NCBI GenBank assembly: GCA_023362775.1
Contig: JALMGJ010000003.1
Coordinates: forward strand, 177,226,274 to 177,290,273
Direction: 5' to 3'
DNA length: 64,000 nt
Source: Charina bottae
Taxonomy: Eukaryota > Chordata > Lepidosauria > Squamata > Charinaidae
Shown: piece after piece, positions 1-12,764 of the stretch
Layout: each line of letters opens with the position of its first letter
Position numbering within the stretch: the stretch's first letter is position 1
Program-made: the position numbers and the translations under genes
The notes under the pieces: generated by a model
Told to the model about the DNA's origin: nothing
Seen by the model: the letters and a program-made list of their open reading frames with translations, nothing else
Database searches by the model: none

Positions 1-198
1 TTCCACTTTCTATTGGACGACACGGGGGATAAGGAAACTCACCTCCTAGACTGCAGCTTTTACCTCAGAAGCCGAGACAAGCCGTAAGCTAACAGGTACA
101 CCCGGCACCACCTTTTGGTATCAGGCAGGGTCCTCCTTATTCTCTCAGTCCCTTTAACATGTGATATATTTTTATGCCACCAAGTAGCTTAACACTGC

Positions 199-420
199 AT
201 GGTGGTGAAGGAGCTGGAGTGGCACTGGGGCCACCCAGGTCCTAGTCCATGCTCAGTCATAGAAGTTCACTGGGCGGCTTTGGGCCAGTCACTTTCTCTC
301 TCAGCCCAACTTACCATACAGCGTTGTTGTGGGGAAAAACGAGAAGAGGAAGCACTATGTATGTACACCACCTTGAGTTCCTGAACAAAAGCCAGGATAT
401 ACATTTAACAAATAAATATT
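199..420 (+). mobile_element. Diverged tRNA SINE type II
   Basis: GGCTTTGGGCCAGTCACTTTCTC, AACTTACCATACAGCGTTGTTGTGGGG and CACCACCTTGAGTTCCTG are recognisable in order. The head is poorly preserved. An (AATA)-rich end lies at about 410. Confidence 0.65.
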
Positions 421-1244
421 ACAAAAGTCTTTGAGGGTATTTCTTGTTTTGCTATTTTAGGTGCCTGTCTGAAACAGTAGTTTATGGCTGCCCTTAGTTT
501 TTATTATATTTCATTATAGCTTTTACTAAGAACTCTTAGTAAACTCTAAGAGACAAACTCTTATTGGCACTCACAAGTTGAATAAACAAATTAATATGCT
601 GCTGTGCACATTTCCTTTAATCCAAAGATCTAGTATTTATCCCCTAAAGAGCATCAGAGATTTCTGAAGAACCAAGCAAATACTTGCTTCTACTCTGTAA
701 TCCTGCACTTCAAGAGTTGCCTTCAAAGTACTTAAGGGTTTCAAGATAAATAATACATTTCATCGGATTTAACTTTTGTTTACTTGACTGACTGTATTAA
801 GTTGTTGGTTTTTTAAACTAAAATCTTATTCATAGCATTAGCATATGGACATTTTGCTTAGAAACAGAAATATAAGCATGTGTTGCTGCTTGGAGCTATC
901 TGCCCAAAGTACTACCGAATACCAGACATGTTTAATGCAAGACATAGTGACCCAAACAGATGATTGCTGCATACCTAGAAACGGTGCATGAGGCATGGCT
1001 GCATAACAAAAATATTACACACCTTTTCTTCATCCACAGTTCATGACGGATGCCCTGGCATTTTATGTGTTTCTGCTCTGTAGGAACTGAGGTGGACATT
1101 CCCCAATAGCAGGTCAACCTTTTATGACCCATAAATTCCTCGTGGCTTTAACTTTAGCTTTAATTAATTTACATTCTATACCTAGAGGGGAATGTTCACT
1201 AAATAGTAACCTAAAATTCTGTCATTTTGTTTAATTTAATATTT
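421..1244. other. No recognisable feature
   Basis: AT-rich single-copy-looking sequence; only short out-of-context ORFs. Confidence 0.6.
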
Positions 1245-1465
1245 CAGTTTTGAGGCTGCTTGACTCCACAGCAACAGGGTGGCTTACAATTAAAAGAGAA
1301 TTAAAAAGAAAACAGCATCTATCAAAGAAAGAGACTACAGCTGATCAGAAGCCCAACCCATAACCCCAAAGACCAAAACATACCAAAAGCCAAAGGGGCT
1401 TGACCACCACGCTAACCCAAGGCCTGGGAGAAAACCCAGGTTTTTAACAATTTGCAGAAACAAAA
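1245..1465 (-). mobile_element. L2-clade LINE 3' fragment
   Basis: On plus, GGCTTACAATTAAAAG near 1281 and AGGCCTGGGAGAAAACCCAGG at 1421-1440 are the antisense of the L2 terminus and of the LKTWL-type C-terminal codons. The region is short and divergent. Confidence 0.55.
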
Positions 1466-1740
1466 ACAAAAAAACTATGGAAACAATCTTCTATTTTTTT
1501 GAAGAATAAATACTTGACACATTCAGCTGCTTTTCTGTTAGATATTATCTACCTAGAAATTGCATTCTAAGGGGCTGCTGTTGAAAATAAACTTCCATTG
1601 ATCTGAGTTCAATAGTACTTTCATGTATCTGGATGTAGGACTGTGTTAATTATTTCTAAAATAAACAAAAAAAATGTAAACCTCACCTTTGTTTCAGAGA
1701 ACTTATTTTCACCTTGTTTATGCTAAATTCCATTAAGTAC

Positions 1741-1812
1741 AATACTGTGTGTTTATGTTTGTGTGTATGTATGTATGTGTATACACACACACACGTACTG
1801 TATATATATATT
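1741..1812. repeat. (TG)/(TATG)/(CA)/(TA) compound microsatellite
   Basis: Short impure runs of TG, TATG, CA and TA in succession. Confidence 0.8.
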
Positions 1813-2103
1813 TAAAGAAATTGATACTTCATTTAAGAACTTTGTATCCCACTTTCTCCATTAAAAAAGTATATTTTTTGTTCATTCCCATTGAACTAAG
1901 AGTTTAATGGGACATGTGCAATATAAACATGAGAAAACCTACCATGGAAACAGAACATTTATTTATACCTGATTTATCTCCTGTTCTACTTATAACCTTC
2001 TCTCCTATTTTAAGGAGACAGTCCTCTTTGAAAATGCTCTGAGGTTCTATCTGAAGTGCTTTTCAGTTCAATTTCATTTTAAACCCATTAAAAAAAAGCA
2101 GAC

Positions 2104-2104
2104 T

Positions 2105-2200
<96 letters not shown>
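2104..2200. repeat. (CTTT)n microsatellite
   Basis: About 24 pure tetranucleotide units, attached to an L2-like tail on the minus strand. Confidence 0.97.
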
Positions 2201-2262
2201 AGATTTGTTTGGCGCCCATCTTAAACACAACTCTGGGCAGCTCACAAATTGCCTCTCAAGAG
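2200..2262 (-). mobile_element. L2-like 3' tail fragment next to (CTTT)n
   Basis: Reversed, it reads GAGCTGCCCAGAGTTGTG..GATGGGCGCC and runs straight into the AAAG array. This is the same organisation as the L2 at 32.3 kb. Confidence 0.6.
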
Positions 2263-4267
2263 TTAATATCTGGAGATCTAGCAAATGGTCATCTGATCAG
2301 AGTCCTCCCCACCACTATGTGTATTGCATTACCACTTGAACTATAACGATTCTTTTAAATGTGAATCTATAAATATAAATTAGCATAGGCCCATTTTGTA
2401 GCAATGTAAAAGTAACCTCCCCCACCCCCAATATACCACCCAACAACTGGCTGTTATAATGACAGAGTGAAAGACTCCAATTAATCTTGGCCAATAAAAC
2501 CATTTATTAATGTAAGTGACCATGACTTTGGAGTACAGATGTCCTCCCAGTGCTGCACTTACTTAGCGGGACGGCTCGAATTCAATCTGGGAAAACAGAT
2601 GACTGACCATGGATCGCTGAACAATCACTTTTGCCATGTGCAAAAGGAACTCTCTGCTTTGGGCAGCCTAACCCCAGGATGCTTGTGAATTAAGCTCCTC
2701 GCTTGCCTGATGGCAGCAGGAGAACTGCAGGCATTCCCTCCCTGCTTCTCACAAATGTTATTAAAAGGAATAAGAATTCATGAGCTGCAGCTCCCTTCAT
2801 CAGATGCATAGAGGGGCTTGAGTGATGTACAGTTTAAATTGCCTTTTAATAAAATGTATTAGTTGGAAAAGGTGCCATGAGACTCCTGCTGATTTTTTAT
2901 TTTTGAGGGGGGCTACCATAGACTAATACATCTCTTCTACAACATCAACTTCTCAAAAGATTATCTTGTTACTGGGAGGAGACTGGCTTAAGAAGCAATC
3001 TCAGGAGAAGGTGGAAGAAAAAAATTAACATTGGTTGAACGTCTGGATGTTATTGGTTGTATTGACTAATATTTTATACAGTATATTGGTGAAGATTATG
3101 TTTCGTGTACTTCAGATGTAATTGGAGTTTTATCCTCACACTAGAAATTACTGGGCGAACTTTCTGATCACATTTATTTTTCATAGTGTTTTTGGGCGTT
3201 GCCTAAACCATACCAAACTTTCGGGTTATAGAACAAAGCAAACAGGTTGTGAACCATCCTTATTAGTGCACAATGAGTACTGGTTTCATGTTGCAGCAAG
3301 ACATACTTGCTTAGAGGTTAAAATACAATTTCTAGTAAATCATCTGTAGTACTGCAGAGCCACACACAATTTCTTTTCTACTTCATAGAGTATAAACAGA
3401 CTGGTGTCTGCAATTAGAAAAGAGATACTATGTAGTTTGCATCTAGAATTTGTTTTGAGCATCATCTTACAACCATAAAAAAAAAGATTTGAACAAGCTT
3501 CAGCATACACCATTTTTTCACTGTTATAAATACTCACAAAAGCAGCCAGGACTAGCAGTTGCATACAGCACTCACAAATAACTATTTGGCCCTAACATGG
3601 CCCACTGGTTTTAGGTGCTTCTTGAGCCAATTTTTGTACTGATTCCCATATCAAGTTTGTTATTTCAAAACAGCTTCTGAAGTTTGCACTGTATGGAATC
3701 TTCCCATCTGCCCATGTCTCTTGGCAGAAGAAGCAGTTGATTGGGAAGCAAACATTTTCATGTTTCTCAAGTTGGTCTAAGTGCATTTCATGTAGGAATG
3801 CCCGCATGGTGGGGACTCTAAAACATCAGTTGCTTGCTGCTTTACTACAACCGCCAAGTTAAGGCTGACTGCACCGCTATTCAACAGGATCTACTGGAGG
3901 GTCCCACTTTTTGAAGGTACCATCAATCTGAAATCACCTTTGAAACAAGTTTTAATCCAAGATCCAAAGAACGGAGTATGTGAATTAATTGCTATGAATC
4001 TTCTCTTCTTGTTATAGTGCATGGAATCTCCCTGAGAGTTATCAGAATTTTGAAGACAAGGATTTTTCTTTTTCTTTAATATGAACTATGCCAACATGTG
4101 AGGATAAAACATACATGGATACTAAGGCATATTCATTGGTTTTTAAAGTATTCTGCAAATGCAACATGTATAGAGATGTATAGAGGAAGATGACCATGAC
4201 AGAAATATGCAACAACTGTTATCTAGGCAAAAGGGACTGAAGCATGCTTTAAGTCTGAGAAATGAAG
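2263..4267. other. No recognisable gene apart from the 3.6-kb ORF
   Basis: Apart from the 71-codon minus-strand ORF, only AT-rich sequence and short homopolymer runs are seen. The 365 bp at 4938-5300 are likewise plain. Confidence 0.55.
3592..3807 (-). other. Unexplained 71-codon open frame with Cys-rich segment
   Basis: It has an ATG start and encodes MRAFLHEMHLDQLEKHENVC, then a CFPINCFFC cluster, and ends PKTSGPC. Composition looks protein-like rather than AT-driven. Weak continuation is visible upstream on the minus strand (NLAVVVKQQATDVLESP in the next frame), suggestive of a broken retrocopy or old transposon ORF. No family recognised. Confidence 0.25.
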
Positions 4268-4269
4268 TA

Positions 4270-4937
4270 ACACGATACTTCTCGGGTTATGACTACTCAT
4301 TGAGTGACCAAAGTTACAACAGAGGGACTTATGAGAGGGACTTACAACTGGGGTTCAAAGTTGTGGCCATCGCAGCATCCTCGCGGTCATGTGATCGCGA
4401 TTTGGGCGCTTGGCAACTGGCTTGCAATTGTGATGGTTGCAGCATCCCATGGTCACGTGATCACCATTTGCAAAGTTCATTGCCAACTTCCCACAAGCAA
4501 AGTCAATGCGGAAGCCAGCAGGAGGTTGCAAGTTGCTCCTATAAGTCGCTCCTGAGGCTTTTTTGCCTGCGGCACCTGCCTGCCCACACTCCGTAGCACC
4601 TACCCATGGCACCCATCTGCCTGCCTTCGCTCCATAGCGCCTGCCCATGGCACCCACTGCCCACTCGCCCGCAGTCTGTAGCCCTTGCCTGCCCATAGTT
4701 CTCACCCGCAGCTCTCACCTGCCAGCCTGCTTGCCTGGATTCCTGCCTCTCCCCACACTGTGGTCACATGAGGTCCTCACTTAATGACCCATGCAGTCCT
4801 CGGGTTATGATGGCAACCAGGACGGCAGGGATTGCTGTCACTAAGGGATGCGTTCATGTGACATTGCGCTTTATGACCACATTGCTTAGTAATGGAAATT
4901 CTGGTCCCAATTGCCATCATAACCCAAGGACTACCTG
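4270..4937 (+). mobile_element. TA-flanked MITE, mosaic or nested
   Basis: Left end ACACGATACTTCTCGGGTTA follows TA. Right end CCCAAGGACTACCTG precedes TA at 4938. Internal GGTCATGTGATCGCG- and GGTCACGTGATCACC-like palindromic blocks recur. A second terminal repeat, CAGTCCTCGGGTTATGATGG at 4794, pairs with CCATCATAACCCAAGGAC at 4916, which implies a smaller element nested at 4794-4937. TA flanks suggest the Tc1/mariner-Tigger superfamily; no transposase is present. Confidence 0.72.
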
Positions 4938-5300
4938 TATTTGGAAGTGGCTCAAGCAGGCACCTCCCTGATTCACTGGAGTACAAGGAGGAGGAGGAGG
5001 TACAGCACAATCACAATCAGACTTGCTGGTTTCTGTTGTTATAGCCAATCTCATAGAAGTAGTTCTAGTCTTCCTTTGGAGTTGATTTCCTGGTGTGGTC
5101 TACCTAGTGGGGCTGATAACATGCTGTTAAATAAATACAGCATTAACCCCTTATACTGTAGCAATGATTCTCAGAATGTGGTTGACAGATCACTGGTGGT
5201 CTGTAAAGGTCCATCAGGAGGTCCACTGCAGGTTCCCCACAGGCAAGGGCTAGAGTCCACTTACCACCTCACTCCCTGCCTCCATGGTTGGCAAGAATGA

Positions 5301-5625
5301 ATAAAGGTAAAGGTAAAGGTTCCCCCCGCACATTTGTGCAGTCGTGTCTGACTCTAGGGGCCAGTGCTCATCTCCATTTGTTAGCCAAAGAGCCAGCGTT
5401 GTCCGAAGACGCTTCCGTGGTCATGTGGCTGCATGACACGCACGGAACGCTGTTACCTACCCACAGAAGTGGTACCTATTCATCTACTTGCATTTGCATG
5501 CTTTCAAATTGCTAGGTTGGCAAGAGCTGGAGCTAGTGCAGGAGCTCACTCTGCACGCAAGGCTAGGGATTCGAACCTCCGAACTTGCGATCTTCCGATC
5601 GACAAGCCTGGCGTCTTACCCGCTG
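5301..5625 (-). mobile_element. ACCTTT-tailed tRNA SINE
   Basis: The tail lies at 5301-5322 (AAAGGTAAAGGTAAAGG on plus). The body is complete and the B box is at about 5570. The outermost head, including part of the A box, has decayed (CTTACCCGCTGTAAAGTGG). Confidence 0.88.
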
Positions 5626-5632
5626 TAAAGTG

Positions 5633-8394
5633 GTTCGCTGAAGTATACAAATGATAATAAAAGTACCAACATAAGTATTTACATTAAGAAAACTGACAAA
5701 CAGGTTTCAAATGGAGTTATTGACTGAGTTTACATGTGTTGTGCAACATGGAACAGTGTTCTTGCACAGACAACTCGTGAAGAAAAGTGTGAATAGGAAA
5801 TATGACGATGACTATCTGAAAACAGTATTTCATCAGGCTGGAGATCCACTTATCCCTAACCCCTTAGTCCTAAAGACATTCTTGACCAGCAAATTTATGC
5901 TAAGAGTTGTTATTATACGGCATGGGCTACATAAAATAATTGAAGTAGTCCAAAATAATTATCTAAGAGTAATTTAGGGGTGTTTAATTAGTCCCTGTAC
6001 TTTCTGAATTTTTAGTGGTTCCCATGACAGAAAATGTGAAAAACACAGTGTGTGGAGATGTTCCATTTTATAGGATGTTAATCAGCAGTATATTGTGAGA
6101 CCATGCAGCACAAATGCAGTAGAAAGTCTTCAGTCAGCACAAGTAAGGAAGTTTGTTTTAAGTGAAATTACAAAAAAAACATGTTTAAAAAGCTTGGTGA
6201 GAATGGAAATAATACCTTTTCTGCCTTTAAAAATACACTGAATGGTGGAATTTAATTCCTTTTGATATTTAAAAGTTAGTTGACCTATAATATTCTTAAA
6301 ATGCTCCAATATATAATGAAGAACCAACTCTTTACATGAAATCAAAATAAAATGCCTTTTCAAAATGTTATGAGATTGGATAAAAAACAGGCTCATATTT
6401 ATCTGAATCCAAATACAGTTTTTGAACACATATATCCTTAGGAAAAGGGAGAAATATATATTTTTTTTCTTGAATGTGCTCCCTCTATCCCTAAAGCTTA
6501 TCTAAGTGCCAAAAGCAGTTATAGCTGGAATTATACCATGCTTACTCAAATCAGATGCACTTCCCTACCGCCTCTTTTTGAAAAGCACACTTCACATCTG
6601 CTGGTTATCAGTAGCTATCTCACAGCATGCTTCTGAATCATTTTGCAAACTCAAACCACATGCTAAGCCTGCTGAGGAATTAGCCATGACTGGGCTATTT
6701 ACAGGACCTCTGTGACCTGAAGCAACAACAGATGAAGGGGAAAAAATGACCAGAAGTTTCTTTCAAGGGTTTCCCTACAATGTCACATTGAATCACTTCA
6801 CAGCTTTTTAACTTTCTCTCTCTCATTCTTTGTGTGTATGTGTGTGCATTGAGTGTCAGGGTGTGTGAAATTACACCATAAAGCTGCAAAGTGCTTCTCT
6901 ACCACGAAGAAGTCACTAAATAAAGTTCAGGAAGCTTGTTAGTCACTCCTATGGTCTTCTGTTCAGATGGCTAAGCTCTTAAAAGCTCTTAAAAGCCATG
7001 AATTAATTTTACTTTCAGTTCTCTTGGTCTGAAGTAGCAGGTGGACCCAAAATATGTGTGTTTTCACACACACCTATCAATTTCACCAATAATTCCATTA
7101 AAATAGTCATTCTCCCAACAGACAAGATTGCCATGTTATTTTAGTATATACACTATATATTTAAAAAGTCAGATTTGTATCATATTGGAAAATTCACACT
7201 GTCACTGCAGCAGTATCAAATACAAACCCTGTGCGTGGATATACATGGATGAGGAAATCTACCCTCAAATATACAGTACATATCTCCTCCTTGTCTGAAT
7301 TTATTCCTTCTCAAAACAAAGTTGAGTAGCAGACTCAATCTCATAGGGTTTTATCAGTTTGCCAATAGGATGACTTAGACATTATAAGCTCAATTATTTT
7401 GCTTGCTGCAATGTACAAATTCATTCTGAATCTAGTATTGAACAAACAGGGAAGGAAGCAGTTGTGCCAGGAAAGACATAATCAATATATATCAAGATCT
7501 TTCAAGTAAGCAGAGGACCATTTGGACAATTAGACAAGTGTAAGCAGTTTCCATTTTCAAAATAAAAGAGGGTTAGGGTTAGAAACCATAACAAAGGAGA
7601 AAGAGGAAGCTATTAATTATAAAATAGTAGCCCTAAAAAGCCACCATTTTTGACAATTGCTACTGGATAGTTTGGGTTGCAATTAATTCCATCAAGATTC
7701 AGTAGGAAGGTGGATTTAGCTCCTACAAATATTCTAATTTGCTGGCCTAACTCAGGATGTCATGGACGGAGCATGTCTTTGACTGGACAAGTCAGTCTCC
7801 CCAAAGAGGCTGGCTATTACTTTCTATAAAACCAAGAAATGTTCAAGGAAAAAAAGATGAGAAGAAAAAAGAAGACAAGAGAAAGAATGAAGAAGAAACA
7901 GGAGGCCTAAAATAACTCTCTCCAACCATCTTCTCTGCAGTGAACATCTGCTGAAACCAAAGACTTTATTCAAGTTACTAACAAGTAACTAGCTTAGCTA
8001 GGCTAATTGTACTGATTTTGAGAATTCTGTTGATGCATTCCCTTGTGTCCTCTATATTTTCCATTTCCCAATACACTCCTTTTTATATAGAGAGATTGGT
8101 CTTTATTGGTTTTTTGAGGAAAATGTGGATTAATCTCAAATTAATCCTAGTTTAACATGACCAAATGCCCCCACTTTAGTAGAAAATAATGTTTAATTAA
8201 TGGAAAACTACTAGCTTTTTAGCTGTAAGGAAATCTCAACTTCAGTAAGTCTCTTTCATCATCAGAAAATGCCAGTTTCAAAGCAAAATGAACTAATATT
8301 TGTTCTGTTCTATTTTTTATATTGTTTTTTTTTCCTAATCTACACAGGTAGAATAGGGTCTCTGGCTTCTTAACCAATATAGCAAGAATTGGCA
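5633..8394. other. No recognisable gene
   Basis: AT-rich sequence with a purine-rich GAAGAAA stretch at 7850-7905, (TTAGGG)2 at 7570 and a TGTGTG run at 6830. An 88-codon plus-strand ORF at 5711-5977 has no recognisable domain. Confidence 0.55.
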
Positions 8395-8505
8395 GTCTGT
8401 TGCCAGATTTGCTGCACTGTAACTCCCATCAGTCTCAGACAATACAACTATAGTGAGAGACGCTGGTAGTTGCACTCAGCAACATCTGGATGACCACAGG
8501 TCTTC
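8395..8505. mobile_element. Old palindromic DNA-transposon-like fragment
   Basis: CTGTTGCCAGATTTGCTGCA..GTAACTCCCATCA and the opposing GGTAGTTGCACTCAGCAACA..TCTGG form imperfect inverted repeats. Similar single arms occur near 8620-8640, 38835-38880 and 56490-56520. This looks like a decayed MITE family. Confidence 0.45.
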
Positions 8506-9040
8506 CCTCCATAGTGTATAACTAATGAGTTATAAATCAGTATAATTTAGGAACAAGCTCTAGACCAGGATGGGAATGATGTGACTTTCACATGCTGCTG
8601 ATATACTACTCCAACAACTTTCAACTCCATCAGCATCTGATGTATGACTTACATGTTTTAACCCTTACTCCCCACTATGGACCTAATCTGGATCCAGCCC
8701 CACTGTGCTTGTTATTTGCATCAGGAGAAAAGTTTTTCTTGGCCCAACAAGGACTTCTTTCTTCCAGTGCAAAAATCAGGTTTAATATCTCAGTCTAAAT
8801 CAGGAACATAGCAGGAATTTGGAGGGAAGGATTATTGTTTTTGATCTTTACACTTGCTCTTTAGTTTTAAAAGCTCTTTAGTTTTTAAAAGCCATTCATA
8901 AAAGCGCTAATTGTCTGGATAGTGTTTCATTCATTTGAACGTGGTAGAGCAAACTGAATCCTGAAGGTGCCTCATGTATCTTTTAAATATTTTTTTAAAA
9001 ATTAATCTTTGACATGTTAAAGGTAATCTTTGACATGTCG

Positions 9041-9265
9041 GAGCCAGTTTGGTCTAGTGGTTAAGGCAACGGGCTAGAAACCAGGAGTCTGTGAGTTCTA
9101 GTCCCGCCTTAGGCATGAAAGCCGGCTGGGTGACCTTGGGCCAGTCTCTCTCTCTCAGCCCAACTCACCTCACGGGGTGGTTGTTGTGGGGAAAATAGGA
9201 GGAGGAAGGAGTATCAGGTATGTTCCCCGCCTTGAGTTATTTATAAAAATAATAAAGGAGGGATA
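9041..9265 (+). mobile_element. tRNA-derived SINE, L2-like tail (type II), full length
   Basis: The tRNA-like head GAGCCAGTTTGGTCTAGTGG contains an A-box-like TGGTCTAGTGGTT and a B-box-like GTTCTAGTCCC. The shared body runs through GGGCCAGTCTCTCTCTCTCA. The 3' half is then ACTCACCTCACGGGGTGG..CGCCTTGAGTTATTTATAAA. It ends in a 225-bp (TAAAA)n-type array. Confidence 0.88.
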
Positions 9266-9490
9266 AAAAAATAAAATAAAATAAAATAAAATAATAAAAT
9301 AAAATAATAAAATAATAAAATAAAATAATAAAATAATAAAATAAAATAATAAAATAATAAAATAAAATAATAAAATAAAATAATAAAATAAAATAAAATA
9401 AATAAAATAAATAAAATAAAATAAATAAAATAAAATAAATAATAAAATAAAATAAATAATAAAATAAAATAAAATAAAATAAAATAATAA
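9266..9490. repeat. (TAAAA)n / (TAA) compound array
   Basis: About 225 bp of TAAAA units mixed with TAA and TAAA, a direct extension of the type II SINE tail. Confidence 0.95.
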
Positions 9491-11719
9491 TAGAGAAGAC
9501 AGACCTTTCCCCTCTGGACTACTTTAAATTTTACAATGCATTCCAGAATGCTTTGCCATAGCCTGTTGAATTGAAGCAAGCAGAACAAAGAACCAAGTAG
9601 CCACTGGTTCTTTACCTGAGTCCCTAACCAGCAGACTCCATAACCAGCGGACTTAGTAACTGCAAAGACATCTGAATATCCTTGCCAGTCTCCATTCTTG
9701 AAGCTTTCCTTGCTTTATGAGTGTAAGGAAAGGTTGCAAAAGCAACAAAGGACAAGCCATGCTGTGTTTGCTACTTTGCTGTTTATAGTATATTGAAGGC
9801 AGTAACAAACATTAAAGCACTGAAAACCTCCACAATGGTATTTGTCTGAAATGCCATGGTATGGTTTCAGGCCATCAACAGCCTGGTAGCAATTAATGAG
9901 TTGCATATGCAAGTGTGTCTGTATGGGATCATTCAACATAGGAGCCATAACCTTTGGTTTTGACTCACATTACAGTATTTTAATCAGTACCACTGATTCA
10001 GCAGGAGATTTACAGGGAACTACAAATTTCTACCAGAAAACAAACAAACAAACAAACTGCTATAGGTCTTGAATTCAGTTGTTGTGCAATGTCAGTATTT
10101 GATACTTGATTCTTCCTTATCCAAAGCAAACAGGGCTTAAAACTCCAGAACTACCGACTAAAGAGTTTTCACACACATCTCTCTGCAAACAATATTTTGG
10201 ATCACTGTGTGGGATGTGAGTTCTGAGCTCGCTAGGACCCTCAGCACCTCCACAAAAACACGCAACAGCAGAATTAGTGCAAATTGAGCTTTTGTTGGGC
10301 AGCGCTTTGCAAAATGCCGGGCGACTCTAATGCCTCCACAATTTGGTTGACACAGAGAGCGCGCTGAGTGAAGGGTCACTCCATATTTATACAAGTAGTC
10401 AAAGATTTACACAATTTCAAGAGTTACATATTATACAAATCCATCAATTTACACTTCAACATGTTAGATTGAAAGCATCCTGTTTATCAATCTGTGATAC
10501 CTTGCTCCCGAGGTTTTTACAATACCACGTCCGCTTATTGTTTCCCTTCCCAGTATCTTTTCCTGGTTTGTTTGATTAAGCTAAATTGATTAAGCTAGAT
10601 TATATCTCCTAAGGATTTTAGTTACCCCTTCCTGATCTTAATTTGCAGGAACATGCTGTGTCTCCCTGCCTTTTTACTGTTAAAGAGTAACTGACAAGTG
10701 TAAGAACTCTGAGTCCTGTAATAGACTTCTATGTGAATGGTGGAGAGAAAGGAGCAAGAAGCTGGGAAAGGAGACTTATTAACATCTATTGGTGACAGTG
10801 AAATACACATCCACAGCGAAGGTTATCTGAGCACAACCATTTGTATAGCCTCTCATTCAAGTCTATCTTTTGTGCTAATTTTCATGCACCGGAATAAACC
10901 TTTACACATTTTAACACGTTTCAACTATTGATTACATTAACCCGATCCATGGAGAGTTTGTGAAAGATTTCTCAGGCCATGTGTGTTAATGGGATTTCCT
11001 CACCTCTCAGTTTGTTATAGGTGTTTATGTACCTACTTCCTTTATTTCCTTAGGAGGATGAGACTTATCTGTTTCCCTTTCTCCCCCTCCCATCTCTTGT
11101 GTAATCCTAATGAGTTCAATTCTAGGTCAATTTCCAGCCTTTCAATTAGTACATATAAATTGCTATAACTCTTACTAATGTAAAATTCTTGTTAAAAATT
11201 AATACATTTATACAACTCCCACAACTGTGTCAAATTCTACTCAGAATACAGAATTTGCACTGCATTGCACTTCTGACCCTGAAGTTGCAGGTGCTGATCG
11301 ACCAATCATAACCATTCTGGAAGCAGAGAAAATTGCTGCTCAGGAACTTAAAGAGTTTGCAGATCAGCCTCAGTGTGAGAAGTGATCGTTGCTCGGTTTT
11401 GCTGGGCTGAGAATTGGAAAAGGCCCAGAATCTAAATTTATTAAGATAGGGAATGTACACATAACAAGATCAAGGTTTCGCGAAACACAGAAGGGCAAAG
11501 GTAACAAGGAAGGGGTAATTCAATTACAAAGACACTGAGGACTCTACAGAATCAGTGGGCTGTGTCTTACAGAGGGAAGGAAAAAGCTGCTGTAGGTCAA
11601 GTTATAGGAGATAAAAGAAGAGGCAGTTATATAAAGAATCTAGAACCTACATGAAATTTCTGTCATACGCAGTTTAAAACTGTCTCTGCAGCACCACCAC
11701 AGTTTGGGACTTAGCGTAG
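9491..11719. other. No recognisable gene; CpG-containing block at 10.15-10.40 kb
   Basis: Mostly AT-rich. 10150-10400 is more GC/CpG rich, and on the minus strand it has a TATAAATATGG box at about 10382-10394 upstream of it, resembling an LTR or promoter, but no boundaries were found. (AAAC)n lies at 10039-10056. Confidence 0.5.
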
Positions 11720-12055
11720 CAAAAATGTGAGTAAGCTGAAGGAGATTTAAAACAAATAAATGAATGGACTTCTTCACGTAATACATGACCCATTACCAAA
11801 CAGTTAATGAGGATGGCTTTAAAAGGGGATGGGATAAATTCATGGGAGGCAGGTCTATCAATGGCCATCACTCTTGAAGACTCAGGATCACCTCTGGATG
11901 GGGGCAGCATGGGTTCCCAAGAGAAGAGCTTCATGAGAAGGGCCCGTTTTAGTCTCCTGCTGTGAGATGCTCCCAGAGTCATCTGGTGTAAGAAACAAAA
12001 TGCTGGATTAGGGTGGGCTTCGCCCTGATCCCACAGGGCTGTTCTTACGTTCAGT
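11720..12055. repeat. Possible old interspersed repeat of unknown class
   Basis: TTTAAAAGGGGATGGGATAA, GAGGCAGGTCTATCAATGGCC and ATGCTGGATTAGG..CCTGATCCCACAGGGCTGTTC resemble an interspersed repeat familiar from reptile genomes. I cannot name the class. A minus-strand 102-codon ORF across it is probably incidental. Confidence 0.4.
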
Positions 12056-12764
12056 GTTGAGAATGGTAATTTTAAAGAAGCAACTCAAAGGAGAAAGCCA
12101 CAGAGAGATCTATATTTTCACATATTGTTTTGAGGTAATGCTGTGAGTAAAAACTTCAGTACAATAAAATGTTTGGCAAAATTTTGAACATGGAGGTAAG
12201 ATAGGAATTTTCTTTCATAACAACATGGAATGATATAATGTAATTTATGTTCCAAACATCTGCTTCTCTCTTTTGTCATTCCAGGACCCCCACCATTCTG
12301 TTTCTTTGAAGAAAGGTTAAAGGATCACCATACGCACAATACATTCTTAGCATTCCTAAAGAGTTCTCTCAATCCAGTCTGTATGAATATATTCAATTGC
12401 ATAATTTAACCACTTCAGAGCTAATTGTTAGCATACTTGAAAATGCTAGAAGTGTAAGGCCTTTCATTCTGGCCTACTAAGGTATTGGATTGTGCATATT
12501 TTAGCTCTCTTGGGCAAGATGAACACGAGAGTCCCTATCCTCAAAGCACCATGGTATATCCTGTAACTTCAATGGCTCCTCAGAAGATATTTGGGAGAAA
12601 ATACAGCTGAGTATGTGCTGTGTCCCCAACAGAAGCATCCATCATACACACTAAGGCAGAGTTATAAATCTGGGAGGAATAAAAGTTATTTGACTACTCA
12701 CAGGAAGGCCCACTGCCTTTTTCCTTCACATGTATTAAATGAAGGTCTGCATAGACATAGAATA

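Noticed and set aside
2063..2284. KERKKERK repeat protein ORF.
   Set aside because: Translation of the (CTTT)n microsatellite.
4207..4705. ORFs of 116-129 codons on both strands.
   Set aside because: They lie mainly within the TA-flanked MITE and have no domain; frames open by chance in GC-rich repeat DNA.
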